The position numbers were made by a program, and so were the translations under genes. Shown one piece after another: positions 8,566-16,852 of a stretch of DNA of 64,000 nt. Source of the stretch: Shinella sp032095155 (GTDB taxonomy: Bacteria; Pseudomonadota; Alphaproteobacteria; Rhizobiales; Rhizobiaceae); the NCBI RefSeq assembly GCF_049199905.1, contig NZ_JBLZPK010000034.1, positions 124,001-188,000 on the forward strand. Direction: 5' to 3'. Within the stretch, counting starts at the first letter, position 1. Each line of letters begins with the position of its first letter. The notes below the pieces were generated by a model, which saw only the letters and a list, made by a program, of their open reading frames with translations, had not been told where the DNA came from and did not search any database.

Positions 8566-8708
8566 ATCGGTAATCGCTTAAGAGCGCTGGAAAGCCTCTG
8601 CCGCTCGCGATGGCCGCCATCACCTGCTGCCCTTGACCACGGATGTACTGGCACTGGTGAAAAGGTGATGATGAGGAAGGTCGGTGCGTTTTCGCCCCGG
8701 CCTTTTTT
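8566..8708 (+). ncRNA. Candidate trans-acting small RNA (~143 nt)
   Basis: The stretch between tRNA-Ser and the 70-aa gene contains a free-standing transcription unit. A near-consensus promoter lies at 8530-8558. A Rho-independent terminator follows at 8677-8708: an 8-bp arm (one G-U pair) stacked on a GCG-TTTT-CGC tip, then a run of T. No open frame with a ribosome site lies inside. The size and layout fit the rhizobial trans-encoded sRNAs that use Hfq, and hfq is in this window. I cannot match it to a named family from the sequence alone. Alternatively the terminator could end a tRNA read-through transcript, but the promoter argues for a separate unit. Confidence 0.6.
8677..8708 (+). terminator. 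Rho-independent terminator of the candidate sRNA
   Basis: Arms AAGGTCGG (8677-8684) and CCGGCCTT (8697-8704) enclose GCG-TTTT-CGC, making one long interrupted stem. Four to six T residues follow directly. Confidence 0.75.
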
Positions 8709-8784
8709 ATTGCCTGCAGTCCTTTGCTCCGGAACAATCACCCCAATCCTGCGATTTCGCCTTCTTGATTCAAGGAGGCTGGCC

Positions 8785-8997
8785 ATGGAACAGACACCCA
8801 CCGCAAAGCTTGCCGCAGACTATCTCCGCCTCGGCGGCGGACGGCTCGCCGAGATCGACGACAACAAGGTCAGTACCCGGCAGTGGAAACACGAGACGCG
8901 CGAGGCCGAAGCCTTCTGGAACGAGAACATCGCCTCTCTCGATGATGCACGCCGTAACGAGGTGATCACGCATCTCCCCACGATCAACCGGGTGTGA
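8785..8997 (+). CDS. Small protein of unknown function (70 aa)
   Basis: This 70-aa cytosolic protein begins MEQTPTAKLAADYLRLGGGR. It is polar and probably helical, with a tryptophan pair (RQWKHET and EAFWNENI) in the middle. No family is recognised. The start is secure: AAGGAGG lies 7 bases before the ATG. It is separated from the sRNA terminator by about 75 bases and probably has its own promoter. A GGAAC-N16-CGAT sequence upstream resembles an EcfG promoter but fails the -10 consensus. Confidence 0.65.
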   Translation: MEQTPTAKLAADYLRLGGGRLAEIDDNKVSTRQWKHETREAEAFWNENIASLDDARRNEVITHLPTINRV

Positions 8998-9141
8998 CCG
9001 TAAAACGACGGTGCGCCGCCTTCCTGCGGGCGCGGCACCGGCTGCCCCTACTCTGCCACGATCTTCACGATGAGATGACGGGCGACCGGGAACCAATTCA
9101 CCGGATTCGCCATTATCGTGCCAGCTAGAAGGAGAACAACG

Positions 9142-9669
9142 ATGAACAAGAAGCTTGGAGCGATCCTCGCCCTTACCCTGGTGCAGGCGCTGGCATCGAC
9201 GGCCAGCGCAGCCGACATGGTCATTCGCGATCAGGAGCCTGTCTATGTCGAGCGCGGCGGCGATCGTGACGGCGTCAAGATCGGCATGCTGACCTGCGAG
9301 GTTGGCGGCGGCCTCGGCTACGTGCTCGGTTCGGCGAAATCCGTCGATTGCGTCTTCAAGTCGACCCGCGGCCAGCAGGATGTCTATAGCGGCGTGATCC
9401 GTAAGATGGGCGTTGATATCGGCTTCACCACGCAGGGCCGTATCGTCTGGGCGGTCTTTGCACCCACGGCCGGCTATCACCACGGCTCGCTCGGCGGCCT
9501 TTATCAGGGCGCCACTGCGGAAGCGACCGTGGGCGTCGGCCTCGGCGCGAACGTGCTGGTCGGCGGCACCTCTGGCTCGATCCAGCTGCAGACGGTCAGC
9601 GTCAGCGGCCAGATCGGCCTGAACGTTGCCGCAACGGGCACCTCGGTTACGCTGACGCCCCAGGGCTGA
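9142..9669 (+). CDS. DUF992-family secreted protein
   Basis: This is a 175-aa exported protein with a signal peptide over residues 1-24 (cut after ASTASA). The mature part has the DUF992 pattern: KIGMLTCEVGGGLGYVLGSAK, then DCVF, then glycine-rich beta repeats (VGVGLGANVLVGGTSGSIQLQ). DUF992 proteins are small alphaproteobacterial periplasmic or outer-membrane-associated proteins of unknown function. The start is supported by AAGGAG 8 bases upstream. It stands alone and ends in a strong terminator. An upstream GGAAC-N17-CATT is only a partial match to a stress-sigma promoter. Confidence 0.85.
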   Translation: MNKKLGAILALTLVQALASTASAADMVIRDQEPVYVERGGDRDGVKIGMLTCEVGGGLGYVLGSAKSVDCVFKSTRGQQDVYSGVIRKMGVDIGFTTQGRIVWAVFAPTAGYHHGSLGGLYQGATAEATVGVGLGANVLVGGTSGSIQLQTVSVSGQIGLNVAATGTSVTLTPQG

Positions 9670-9672
9670 TCC

Positions 9673-9706
9673 AAAAGGCCGGGCGGCTCCCACCGTCCGG
9701 CCTTTT
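9673..9706. terminator. Terminator after the DUF992 gene
   Basis: AAAAGGCCGGGCGG pairs with CCGTCCGGCCTTTT around a 6-base loop (13 of 14 positions pair), with A- and T-runs at the ends. It starts 4 bases after the stop codon and could work in either direction. Confidence 0.85.
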
Positions 9707-9793
9707 CAATTATCTTGCCGAAGACTGGATCTCCGATCCACCACCGTGTCCGAATCGGGTAGGTCTGGAACAGGCACTGCAACGGAGGCGGAT

Positions 9794-10141
9794 ATGCTTG
9801 AGAGCACCGACATCGAACTCGAAGACGAGCGGCTGAAGCAGCTCGACATTCTCGCCGCCGAGCGTTCCATGACGCCCTCGGACCTGCTCGCGCACTACGC
9901 TTCCGGCTCTTTCGGCTTCCATGAAGCCGTACATACAACCTCCATCGTGCTTGATCTCGTCGACGACCAGTTGCTTCATCACCCGGCGATCGCCGGCAAT
10001 GACGAGTGGTTCCGGCTGGCCGCGAAGGCGAGCGAGGCACTTTTCAATCTCTACCAATCGATGGGGGCTGCCCAGCTTGCGACGCGCAGCCTGGACGAGG
10101 GCACGCGCCCGGAAGATTTGAACGCCAGCAACGATGATTGA
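9794..10141 (+). CDS. Unknown cytosolic protein (115 aa)
   Basis: This is a 115-aa acidic, mainly helical protein with no signal or membrane segment. No family is recognised. The N-terminal 30 residues (LEDERLKQLDILAAERSMTPSDLLAHYASG) resemble the helix-turn-helix spacing of ribbon-helix-helix proteins, but that is only a resemblance. GGAGG precedes the ATG at 9794. It sits alone between the DUF992 terminator and the convergent FadR gene. Confidence 0.65.
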   Translation: MLESTDIELEDERLKQLDILAAERSMTPSDLLAHYASGSFGFHEAVHTTSIVLDLVDDQLLHHPAIAGNDEWFRLAAKASEALFNLYQSMGAAQLATRSLDEGTRPEDLNASNDD

Positions 10142-10213
10142 GCTTCAATAGCGCGCGACGGTGCAGTCCCCCGCCTCGTCGCGCTTATTGCGTGGTCGCA
10201 TGGCCTGGGGAAG

Positions 10214-10957
10214 CTATTTCCCTTCGCGCAAAGCCTGCACGACGCGTTTGCGGCCGACCTTGATGACATTTTCCATGGCGCGGCGCGCGCCCTCCTCGTC
10301 CCGCTTGTCGATCTCCTCGACGATGCGGATGTGGGTTGCCGCGACATCGCCGATCTTGCCGCGGTCGGCGGCCGGCGAGCTGAGCTTGAAGGCGCCGACA
10401 AGGCCGGCCTCGATCAGGCTGCCGACCGTGCGCAGGAAAGGATTGCGCGAGGCTTCCAGCACCGAGAGATGAAACTTCAGGTCCGCCAGGGCAAGTGTTT
10501 CGGCCGTATGCTCCGGGTCGCCCATGGCGACGGCAAGGCGCATCATCTGGCTGATATCGGCTTCCGATGCGTGGCGCGCGGCGAGCGCGGCCGCATGCGG
10601 CTCGAAGGCCAGGCGCACTTCGGAAAGATGCAGCAGGAAATCCTCGTTGACGCCAACGGCGAAGTACCAAGTGAGAATATCGCTGTCGAAGAGGTTCCAC
10701 TGCGTGTTGGGCGTCACGCGGGTGCCGATGCGGGCGCGTGGCACGACTAGGCCCTTGGCGGCCAGCGTCTTCATCGCCTCGCGCAGCACCGTGCGCGACA
10801 CCTTGAAACGCGCGGCCAGTTCCGCATCGCCCGGCAGCGTCGATCCCACGGCATAGTCGCCTGCGATGATCGACCGGCCCAGCGCATTGACCACCTGCGC
10901 ATGACTGGTGCGCGTGTTCATGCCGCTGATGACCGTTTCAAGCAAACCCTTGCGCAA
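10214..10957 (-). CDS. FadR-type GntR-family transcription regulator (TTG start)
   Basis: This is a 247-aa regulator. The N-terminal winged helix is visible as LGRSIIAGDYAVGSTLPGD then SRTVLREAMKTLAAKGLV, and an all-helical FCD ligand domain follows with metal-site histidines (DLKFHLSVLEA; THIRIVEEI). TTG at 10957 is the best start: AGGAGG lies exactly 7 bases upstream, whereas the first ATG (10921) has none, and FadR homologues usually have about 12 residues before this helix. It lies downstream of the BMP-type ABC importer on the same strand, beyond a terminator, and may control it. The ligand is unknown; sugar acids are common for this subfamily. Confidence 0.88.
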   Translation of the reverse strand: MRKGLLETVISGMNTRTSHAQVVNALGRSIIAGDYAVGSTLPGDAELAARFKVSRTVLREAMKTLAAKGLVVPRARIGTRVTPNTQWNLFDSDILTWYFAVGVNEDFLLHLSEVRLAFEPHAAALAARHASEADISQMMRLAVAMGDPEHTAETLALADLKFHLSVLEASRNPFLRTVGSLIEAGLVGAFKLSSPAADRGKIGDVAATHIRIVEEIDKRDEEGARRAMENVIKVGRKRVVQALREGK

Positions 10958-10990
10958 AAATTCCCCTCCTCGGCTCCGGATCACCCCTTT

Positions 10991-11002
10991 TGTTCCGGAA
11001 CA
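10991..11002. promoter_or_regulatory. Candidate FadR-family operator palindrome
   Basis: TGTTCCGGAACA is a perfect 12-bp palindrome 34 bases before the TTG start of the FadR-type gene, where an autoregulatory operator would be expected. GntR-family operators are short perfect palindromes. No second copy was found upstream of the importer ATPase gene. Confidence 0.45.
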
Positions 11003-11071
11003 TCCGGCAGGTATAGAGCGCCGCACCGATTCCGCAAAGCCTGAACGCGTCACACATCCTTCGCAAACGAA

Positions 11072-11096
11072 AAAGGCGCCCCGAAAGGGCGCCTTT
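11072..11096 (-). terminator. Terminator after the BMP-type ABC importer operon
   Basis: AAAGGCGCCC pairs perfectly with GGGCGCCTTT. On the minus strand the stem is followed by TTTTTCG. It lies about 25 bases past the stop of the substrate-binding-protein gene and separates the importer from the FadR gene. Confidence 0.85.
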
Positions 11097-11120
11097 CCCA
11101 TCTGTTTGGTGGGCTATCGC

Positions 11121-12191
11121 TTACTGCGGCAGCTTGTCGTCGATGCCGGCGACATAGAAGTTCATGCCGAGTAGCGTGCCGTCGTCGGACTTGGCACCCT
11201 GTGCCAGCCATTCGGAACCGTCCTGCTTCTTGACCGGGCCGGTGAAGGGATGCAGTTCGCCGGAGCGGATCTTCGCTTCCACCTCTTCGGCGGCCTTCTT
11301 CACGTCGTCGGGCATGTTGGTGTAAGGCGCCATGGTGAGGATGCCGTCCTTCAGACCGTCCCAGATCTGCTCCGACTTCCAGGTGCCGTCGAGAACGGCC
11401 TGGGTGCGCTTGATGTAATAGGCGCCCCAGGTGTCGACGATGGCGGTCAGCTGGGTGTTGGGTCCGGCGGCGATCATGTCCGAGGCCTGGCCGAAGGCGT
11501 GGATGCCGCGTTCGGCGGCGACCTGCATCGGCGCGGTCGAATCGGTGTGCTGCGTCAGGATGTCGACGCCCTGGTCGGCCAGCGCCTTGGCGGCATCGGC
11601 TTCCTTGCCCGGATCGGCCCAGGTGTTGGCCCAGACGATCTTGACCTTGAAGTCCGGGTTGACGGACTGCGCGCCGAGCATAAAGGCGTTGATGCCCATC
11701 ACCACTTCCGGGATCGGGAAGGAGGCGATGTAGCCGGCCACGCCCTTCTTGGAGATCTTGGCGGCGATCACGCCCTGGATGTAGCGGCCTTCATAGAAGC
11801 GCGCATTGTAGGTGCCGACGTTTGCAGCGCTCTTGAAGCCGGTAGCATGTTCGAACTTCACGTCCGGGAATTTCTGCGCAACCTTGATCGTGGCGTCCAT
11901 GAAGCCGAAGGACGTGGTGAAGACCAGCGCGCAGCCCGAGCGCGCCATGCGTTCGACGGCGCGTTCGGCATCCGGGCCTTCCGGGACGTTTTCGAGGAAG
12001 GCGGTCTCGATCTTGTCGCCCATCGCCTTTTCCAGCTCCTGGCGGCCGCGGTCGTGGCCTTCCGAGTAGCCGCCGTCAGTCTTGGAGCCGACATAGATGA
12101 AGCAGATCTTGGTCTTGTCCTGGGCGCTGGCGGCCGTGGCGAAGCCGAGCATGGCGGCGGAGGTTGCGAGCGCGATAATGATTTTCTTCAT
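11121..12191 (-). CDS. BMP-family ABC transporter substrate-binding protein
   Basis: This is a 356-aa periplasmic solute-binding protein with a signal peptide over residues 1-23 (cut after AASA). The BMP/Med family pattern is clear: KICFIYVGSKTDGGYSEGHD, FEHATGFKSAANVGTY, GVAGYIASFPIPEVVMGINAF, VWANTWADPGKEADAA. No lipobox is seen, so it is free rather than a lipoprotein. The family binds purine nucleosides and related compounds. AGAGGAT precedes the ATG at 12191. It is the last gene of the ATPase-permease-permease-SBP operon, 41 bases after the second permease. Confidence 0.93.
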   Translation of the reverse strand: MKKIIIALATSAAMLGFATAASAQDKTKICFIYVGSKTDGGYSEGHDRGRQELEKAMGDKIETAFLENVPEGPDAERAVERMARSGCALVFTTSFGFMDATIKVAQKFPDVKFEHATGFKSAANVGTYNARFYEGRYIQGVIAAKISKKGVAGYIASFPIPEVVMGINAFMLGAQSVNPDFKVKIVWANTWADPGKEADAAKALADQGVDILTQHTDSTAPMQVAAERGIHAFGQASDMIAAGPNTQLTAIVDTWGAYYIKRTQAVLDGTWKSEQIWDGLKDGILTMAPYTNMPDDVKKAAEEVEAKIRSGELHPFTGPVKKQDGSEWLAQGAKSDDGTLLGMNFYVAGIDDKLPQ

Positions 12192-12232
12192 TTTATCCTC
12201 TGAGGTTGGAGTGGTTGTTTTTCTTGTTCTTC

Positions 12233-13153
12233 TCATCGATCCGGCACGAAGGGCTTGCCAAGGCAGGCCGGTGTGTTGATCTGCGTCATGCGCCTGTTGT
12301 GCGAGATCAGAATGAGTACGACAACAGTGGCGGCATAGGGAAGAGCCGACAGGAACTGCGAGGGAATGCCGATGCCGAAGGCCTGCGCATGCAGCTGGCT
12401 GATCGACACCGCGCCGAACAGATAACCGCCGGCCAGCACCCGCCAGGGGCGCCAGGAGGCGAAGACGACGAGTGCTAGCGCGATCCAGCCGCGCCCCGCC
12501 GACATGTTCTCCACCCATTGCGGCGTATAGACCAGCGAAAGCTGCGCGCCGGCGAGCCCCGCACAGGCGCCGCCGAACATCACGGCGAGATAACGCGTGC
12601 GGATGACGTGGATGCCGAGTGCATGCGCCGAGCCGTGGTTATCGCCGATGGCGCGGATTTTCAGGCCGGCACGGCTCTTGAACAGGAACCAGTTGACGCC
12701 GATGACGAGCGCAATCGAGATGTAGAAGATGATGTCCTGCTTGAAGAGCAGCGGCCCGATGAAGGGAATGTCCGACAGCAGCGGAATGGTGATCGGCTGC
12801 AGCTTGGCGCCGGACATGCCGATGAAGGGTTCGCCGATCTGGCCGGAGACGCCGAGGCCGAGAATGGTGAGCGCCAGGCCGGTCGCCACCTGGTTGGCGA
12901 CGAGCGTCAGCGTCAGGAAGCCGAACAGCAGCGAGAACAGCGCGCCGCCCGCAATACCGGCGAGAATGCCGATATAGGGCGACCCCGTCACCTGCGTGGC
13001 GGCGAAGGCGATGGCGGCGCCCATCACCATCATGCCCTCGACGCCGAGGTTGAGCACACCTGTGCGCTCCGTTACCAACTCGCCGATGGAAGCGAGCACC
13101 AGCGGCGTCGCCGCGGTGATGACGGTGAGGAGGATTGCTTCGATCATGCCCAT
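12233..13153 (-). CDS. ABC transporter permease, BMP/nucleoside-type importer (second subunit)
   Basis: This is a 306-aa inner-membrane permease of the BPD_transp_2 type, with about eight to nine hydrophobic segments. The family hallmark TERTGVLNLGVEGMMVMGA lies at residues 28-46, and the coupling-helix region GLKIRAIGDNHGSAHALGI near residue 170. It pairs with the permease encoded upstream, with which it overlaps by 1 base (TGATG), so the two are translationally coupled. It is homologous to the NupQ/YufQ type. Confidence 0.93.
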   Translation of the reverse strand: MGMIEAILLTVITAATPLVLASIGELVTERTGVLNLGVEGMMVMGAAIAFAATQVTGSPYIGILAGIAGGALFSLLFGFLTLTLVANQVATGLALTILGLGVSGQIGEPFIGMSGAKLQPITIPLLSDIPFIGPLLFKQDIIFYISIALVIGVNWFLFKSRAGLKIRAIGDNHGSAHALGIHVIRTRYLAVMFGGACAGLAGAQLSLVYTPQWVENMSAGRGWIALALVVFASWRPWRVLAGGYLFGAVSISQLHAQAFGIGIPSQFLSALPYAATVVVLILISHNRRMTQINTPACLGKPFVPDR

Positions 13154-14247
13154 CAGTGCGCTCCCCCCTCATTGGATTGGCCGAGGCGGGAGAAGACCAG
13201 CCGGATCTTGTATTGGATGAGCGTGTCGCAGGAGAGCACGAAGAACAGCAGCAGCCCCTGGAAGACGCGCGTTACCTTGTCGGAAACGCTGAGCGTCAGC
13301 TGCACGGCCTCGCCGCCGACATAGGTGAGTGCGAGAAACAGGCCGGCAGCGATGACGCCGAGCGGGTTGAGGCGGCCGAGGAAGGCGACGATGATGGCGG
13401 TGAAGCCGTAGCCGGGTGAAATGATCGGCTGCAGCTTGCCGATAGTGCCGCTCACCTCGGAAATCCCGGCAAGGCCGGCAAGCGCGCCCGAAAGCAGCAT
13501 CGAGAACCAGATCATGCGCTTCGACGAGAAGCCGGCAAAGCGCCCTGCCCGCTCCGACTGACCGAGCACGGTGATCTCGAAGCCCTTCAGCGTGTAGCGC
13601 AGCATCAGCCACAGGCCGACGGCGGCGATGATGGCAAGCGCGAAGCCGAGATTGGCGCGGCCCGAAGAGACCAGTTCCGGCAGGATCGCTTCCGGCGCGA
13701 AATCGCGGGTGACCGGGAAGTTATAGGCATCCGGGCTGCGCCAGGGGCCGCGCACCAGCCAGTCGAGGAAGAGCTGGGCGATATAGACCAGCATCAGGCT
13801 CGTCAGGATTTCGTTTGTGTTCATATGCGCCTTGAGGAAGGCGGGAACGGCCGCATAAAGCGCGCCGCCGATCATGCCGAAGATCAGCATCAGCGGCAGG
13901 ACGAGCGAGGAATGCCACTCATGGAAGAGGACGGGCACGATGGAGCCGGCGATCGCACCCGCTATGAACTGTCCCTCGGCGCCGATATTCCAGTTGTTCG
14001 AGCGGTAGCACACCGAAAGGCCGGCGCCGATCAGGATCAGCGGCGCGGCCTTGATGGCGATCTCGTGCAGCGACCAGACGTCGAGCAGCGGCTCGATGAA
14101 GAAGCTGTAGAGCGCCGAGCCGGGATCCTTGCCGAGCAGCGCGAACATGATGCCGCCGGCGACGACCGTCAGCGCGAGCGCGAGGAACGGCGACAGGATG
14201 GAATAGAGCGTCGATGGATTGGCGCGCTTTTCGAGTTCAATGCGCAT
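13153..14247 (-). CDS. ABC transporter permease, BMP/nucleoside-type importer (first subunit)
   Basis: This is a 364-aa inner-membrane permease, the larger of the pair (NupP/YufP type), with a long N-terminal hydrophobic segment (residues 15-40). The signature SNNWNIGAEGQFIAGAIAGS lies near residue 85, and the ATPase-contacting segment GFEITVLGQSERAGRFAGF near residue 225. It overlaps the ATPase gene upstream by 11 bases and the next permease by 1 base, so the three are made together. Confidence 0.93.
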   Translation of the reverse strand: MRIELEKRANPSTLYSILSPFLALALTVVAGGIMFALLGKDPGSALYSFFIEPLLDVWSLHEIAIKAAPLILIGAGLSVCYRSNNWNIGAEGQFIAGAIAGSIVPVLFHEWHSSLVLPLMLIFGMIGGALYAAVPAFLKAHMNTNEILTSLMLVYIAQLFLDWLVRGPWRSPDAYNFPVTRDFAPEAILPELVSSGRANLGFALAIIAAVGLWLMLRYTLKGFEITVLGQSERAGRFAGFSSKRMIWFSMLLSGALAGLAGISEVSGTIGKLQPIISPGYGFTAIIVAFLGRLNPLGVIAAGLFLALTYVGGEAVQLTLSVSDKVTRVFQGLLLFFVLSCDTLIQYKIRLVFSRLGQSNEGGAH

Positions 14248-15808
14248 GGTCCACCTCGCCTTCGGTCTTTGCGTACATGCCGCCCATCAGAAGGCCGATC
14301 TTCTCGCGCGTCAGATCATGCGCCGGATAGGCATCCGAAAGCCGCCCCTCGCTGATAACGGCGATTTCCGTGGCGACCTCGAAGATTTCATCGAGATCCT
14401 GGCTGATGACCAGAACCGCCGAGCCGGCTTTCGCGAGATCGACGAGCGCCTGACGGATGCGGCTTGCGGCCCCCGCATCGACACCCCAGGTCGGCTGGTT
14501 GACGATCAGCACGGCCGGCTGGCGGTCGAGTTCGCGACCGACGATATACTTTTGCAGATTGCCGCCGGAGAGCGAGCCGGCCGCCGGGTTTTCACCGCTC
14601 TTGCGCACGTCCATCGTCTCGGAAATGCGCTTCGAAGCGATGCGGACGACCGCCTGCCGGATGATGCCAAGCAGGCCGCCGGCAAGGAAGGTCTTGCGGT
14701 CGGACTGGCTGCGCGCCAGCACGAGATTGTCGGAGAGCGGCAGCGTCGTCACGGCGGCATGGCCATGGCGCTCTTCCGGCACGAAGCCGGCGCCCATCAG
14801 GCGGCGCGCGGTGATGCCGAGATTGCCGGCCGCCTTGCCACGGATGGAAACCGCCGCCGGGTCCGCGACCGGATATTCCCCGGACAATGCATCGAAAAGC
14901 TCGCCCTGGCCATTGCCAGCCACGCCCGCAATCGCCAGTATCTCGCCGCTGCGCACCTTGAGACACACATTCTTCAGTGCGACGGCAAAGGGCGTGCGCG
15001 ACGGCACGGTCAGGTGCCGGGCTTCGAGCAGCACATCGCCCTTGGTGTTGGTGCCGGTCGCACTCACCGAGGCGACGTCGCTGCCGACCATCATGCGCGC
15101 CAATGAGGCCGGCGTTTCCTGCCGCGGATCGCAGGCGCCCGTGACCTTGCCATGCCGTAGAACGGTGGCGCGGTCGCAGATGCGCTGCACTTCCTCCAGC
15201 CGGTGACTGATATAGAGCACCGAACGGCCCTCGGCCTTCAGTTTTGCGAGCGTCTCGAACAGCCGGTCGGCCTCCTGCGGCGTCAGCACCGAGGTCGGCT
15301 CGTCGAGGATGATGAGTTCCGGGTTCTGCAACAGCGCGCGGACGATCTCGATGCGCTGGCGCTCGCCGACCGAGAGATCGGCGACATGGGCATGCGGATC
15401 GAGCGGCAGGCCGTAGAGATGGGAAAGCCGGGAGGCCTCTTCTGCAACCTTGGAAAGCGAGATGCCGGGGCTGAGCGACAGCGCGATGTTTTCCGCCACC
15501 GTCAGCGCCTCGAACAGCGAAAAGTGCTGGAAGACCATGCCGATGCCGATGCGACGCGCGGCACCGGGGCTTGCTATTCTGACCGGTTCGCCTTTCCAGA
15601 GAATCTGGCCGCTGCTTGGCGCGAGAACACCGAAGAGCATCTTGACGAGTGTGGATTTGCCGGCGCCATTTTCACCCAGCAGGGCGTGGATTTCACCGGA
15701 TTTGATGTCGAGATCGATGCCGTTGCATGCGGCGAAAGACCCGAACAGTTTTGTCAGGCTGCGGACAGCCAGCAACGGGCTGCCCTCGGATGCTCCAACG
15801 GCTGACAC
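14237..15808 (-). CDS. ABC transporter ATP-binding protein, BMP/nucleoside or sugar type (two ABC domains)
   Basis: This is a 523-aa protein with two fused ATPase domains. Domain 1 has Walker A GENGAGKST near residue 45, signature LSVGERQRIEI near residue 145, and Walker B LIILDEPTSVL. Domain 2 has a degenerate Walker A (GVAGNGQGELFDAL) and signature LSGGNLQKYIVGREL, the usual asymmetry of this family. It energises the two permeases downstream. It is the first gene of the importer operon; the quinone oxidoreductase gene ends 51 bases upstream on the same strand. Confidence 0.95.
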   Translation of the reverse strand: MSAVGASEGSPLLAVRSLTKLFGSFAACNGIDLDIKSGEIHALLGENGAGKSTLVKMLFGVLAPSSGQILWKGEPVRIASPGAARRIGIGMVFQHFSLFEALTVAENIALSLSPGISLSKVAEEASRLSHLYGLPLDPHAHVADLSVGERQRIEIVRALLQNPELIILDEPTSVLTPQEADRLFETLAKLKAEGRSVLYISHRLEEVQRICDRATVLRHGKVTGACDPRQETPASLARMMVGSDVASVSATGTNTKGDVLLEARHLTVPSRTPFAVALKNVCLKVRSGEILAIAGVAGNGQGELFDALSGEYPVADPAAVSIRGKAAGNLGITARRLMGAGFVPEERHGHAAVTTLPLSDNLVLARSQSDRKTFLAGGLLGIIRQAVVRIASKRISETMDVRKSGENPAAGSLSGGNLQKYIVGRELDRQPAVLIVNQPTWGVDAGAASRIRQALVDLAKAGSAVLVISQDLDEIFEVATEIAVISEGRLSDAYPAHDLTREKIGLLMGGMYAKTEGEVDHAH

Positions 15809-15859
15809 GCTTCCCCTCTTTCCTGCGATCTCGATCCCCTGCGCCCGTTCGGGTCGTTG

Positions 15860-16831
15860 TCAGGGAATGAGCAATGTCGTTCCACTTGTTTTTCTTGCTT
15901 CCAGATCCGTGTGCGCCTGCCCAGCGTCCGCCAACGAATAAGTCTGATTTATATTGATACGCACTTTGTTGCTCTGCACAACATCAAAGAGCGAGTTTGC
16001 ACATGCATCCAGCGCGGCACGCGTGGCGATATAGGCGAAGAGTGTCGGACGAGTGGCATAGAGCGAACCCTTCTGCGCGAGCAGGCCCATGTGGAACGCA
16101 TCGACCGGGCCGGAGGAATTGCCAAAGCTGACGAACAGGCCGCGGGGTTTCAGGCAATCCAGCGACTGCGGGAACGTATCCTTGCCGACGGAGTCGTAGA
16201 CGACATCGACCCCCGCCCCGTTGGTCAGTTCACGCACCCGCGCGACGAAATCGTCCTTTCCGTAGTCGATGACATGATCATAGCCATGCGCCAGCGCAAG
16301 ATCGATCTTCGCCTGCGAGCCTGCCGTGCCGATGACCGTGGCGCCCAGCGCCTTCGCCCACTGGCCGGCGATGAGGCCGACGCCGCCGGCCGCAGCATGG
16401 AACAGGATCACGCTGCCCGGCTTCACCGTATAAGTCTGGAGCAGCAGATATTGCGCCGTCATGCCCTTCAGCATCATCGCCGCCGCCGTTTCCAGCGAGA
16501 TGCCGTCCGGCACCTTCACCAGATGTTTCGTCGCGACATTGCGCTCGGCCGCATAGGCGCCGTCCGCTGAGGCATAGGCGACGCGGTCGCCGACGGAAAA
16601 ATCCGTGACACCCTCGCCGAGCACGGTGATCGTCCCCGCACCTTCCTTGCCGGGAATGAACGGCGGCTCGGCCTTGTAAAGGCCGGTGCGGAAATAGACG
16701 TCGATGAAGTTGAGGCCGATGGCCGCCTGTTTGATCTGCACCTCGCCCGGACCGGGCGCGCCGAGCGCGACATCCTCGAGCTTCAGCACTTCAGGTCCGC
16801 CGAGACTGCGGATGACGATCGCCTTGGTCAT
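15860..16831 (-). CDS. NADPH:quinone oxidoreductase, zinc-independent MDR family (Qor-like)
   Basis: This is a 323-aa medium-chain reductase. The GroES-like N-terminal part carries the family blocks (IDVYFRTGLYK and IPGKEGAGTI), and the Rossmann domain has the nucleotide motif AAAGGVGLIAGQWAKALGA near residue 150. The catalytic-zinc ligands of alcohol dehydrogenases are absent, as expected for quinone reductases such as E. coli QorA. It is cytosolic. It lies between pcs and the importer on the same strand with short gaps (21 and 51 bases), so co-transcription is possible without an obvious functional link. Confidence 0.92.
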   Translation of the reverse strand: MTKAIVIRSLGGPEVLKLEDVALGAPGPGEVQIKQAAIGLNFIDVYFRTGLYKAEPPFIPGKEGAGTITVLGEGVTDFSVGDRVAYASADGAYAAERNVATKHLVKVPDGISLETAAAMMLKGMTAQYLLLQTYTVKPGSVILFHAAAGGVGLIAGQWAKALGATVIGTAGSQAKIDLALAHGYDHVIDYGKDDFVARVRELTNGAGVDVVYDSVGKDTFPQSLDCLKPRGLFVSFGNSSGPVDAFHMGLLAQKGSLYATRPTLFAYIATRAALDACANSLFDVVQSNKVRININQTYSLADAGQAHTDLEARKTSGTTLLIP

Positions 16832-16852
16832 GTCGGTTCTCCCGAGACTGTG

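Noticed and set aside
8730..8760. EcfG-like promoter before the 70-aa gene (GGAAC-N16-CGAT)
   Set aside because: The -10 element has A in place of the important T of CGTT; kept only as a note.
9090..9116. EcfG-like promoter before the DUF992 gene (GGAAC-N17-CATT)
   Set aside because: Only a partial -10 match; too weak to list.
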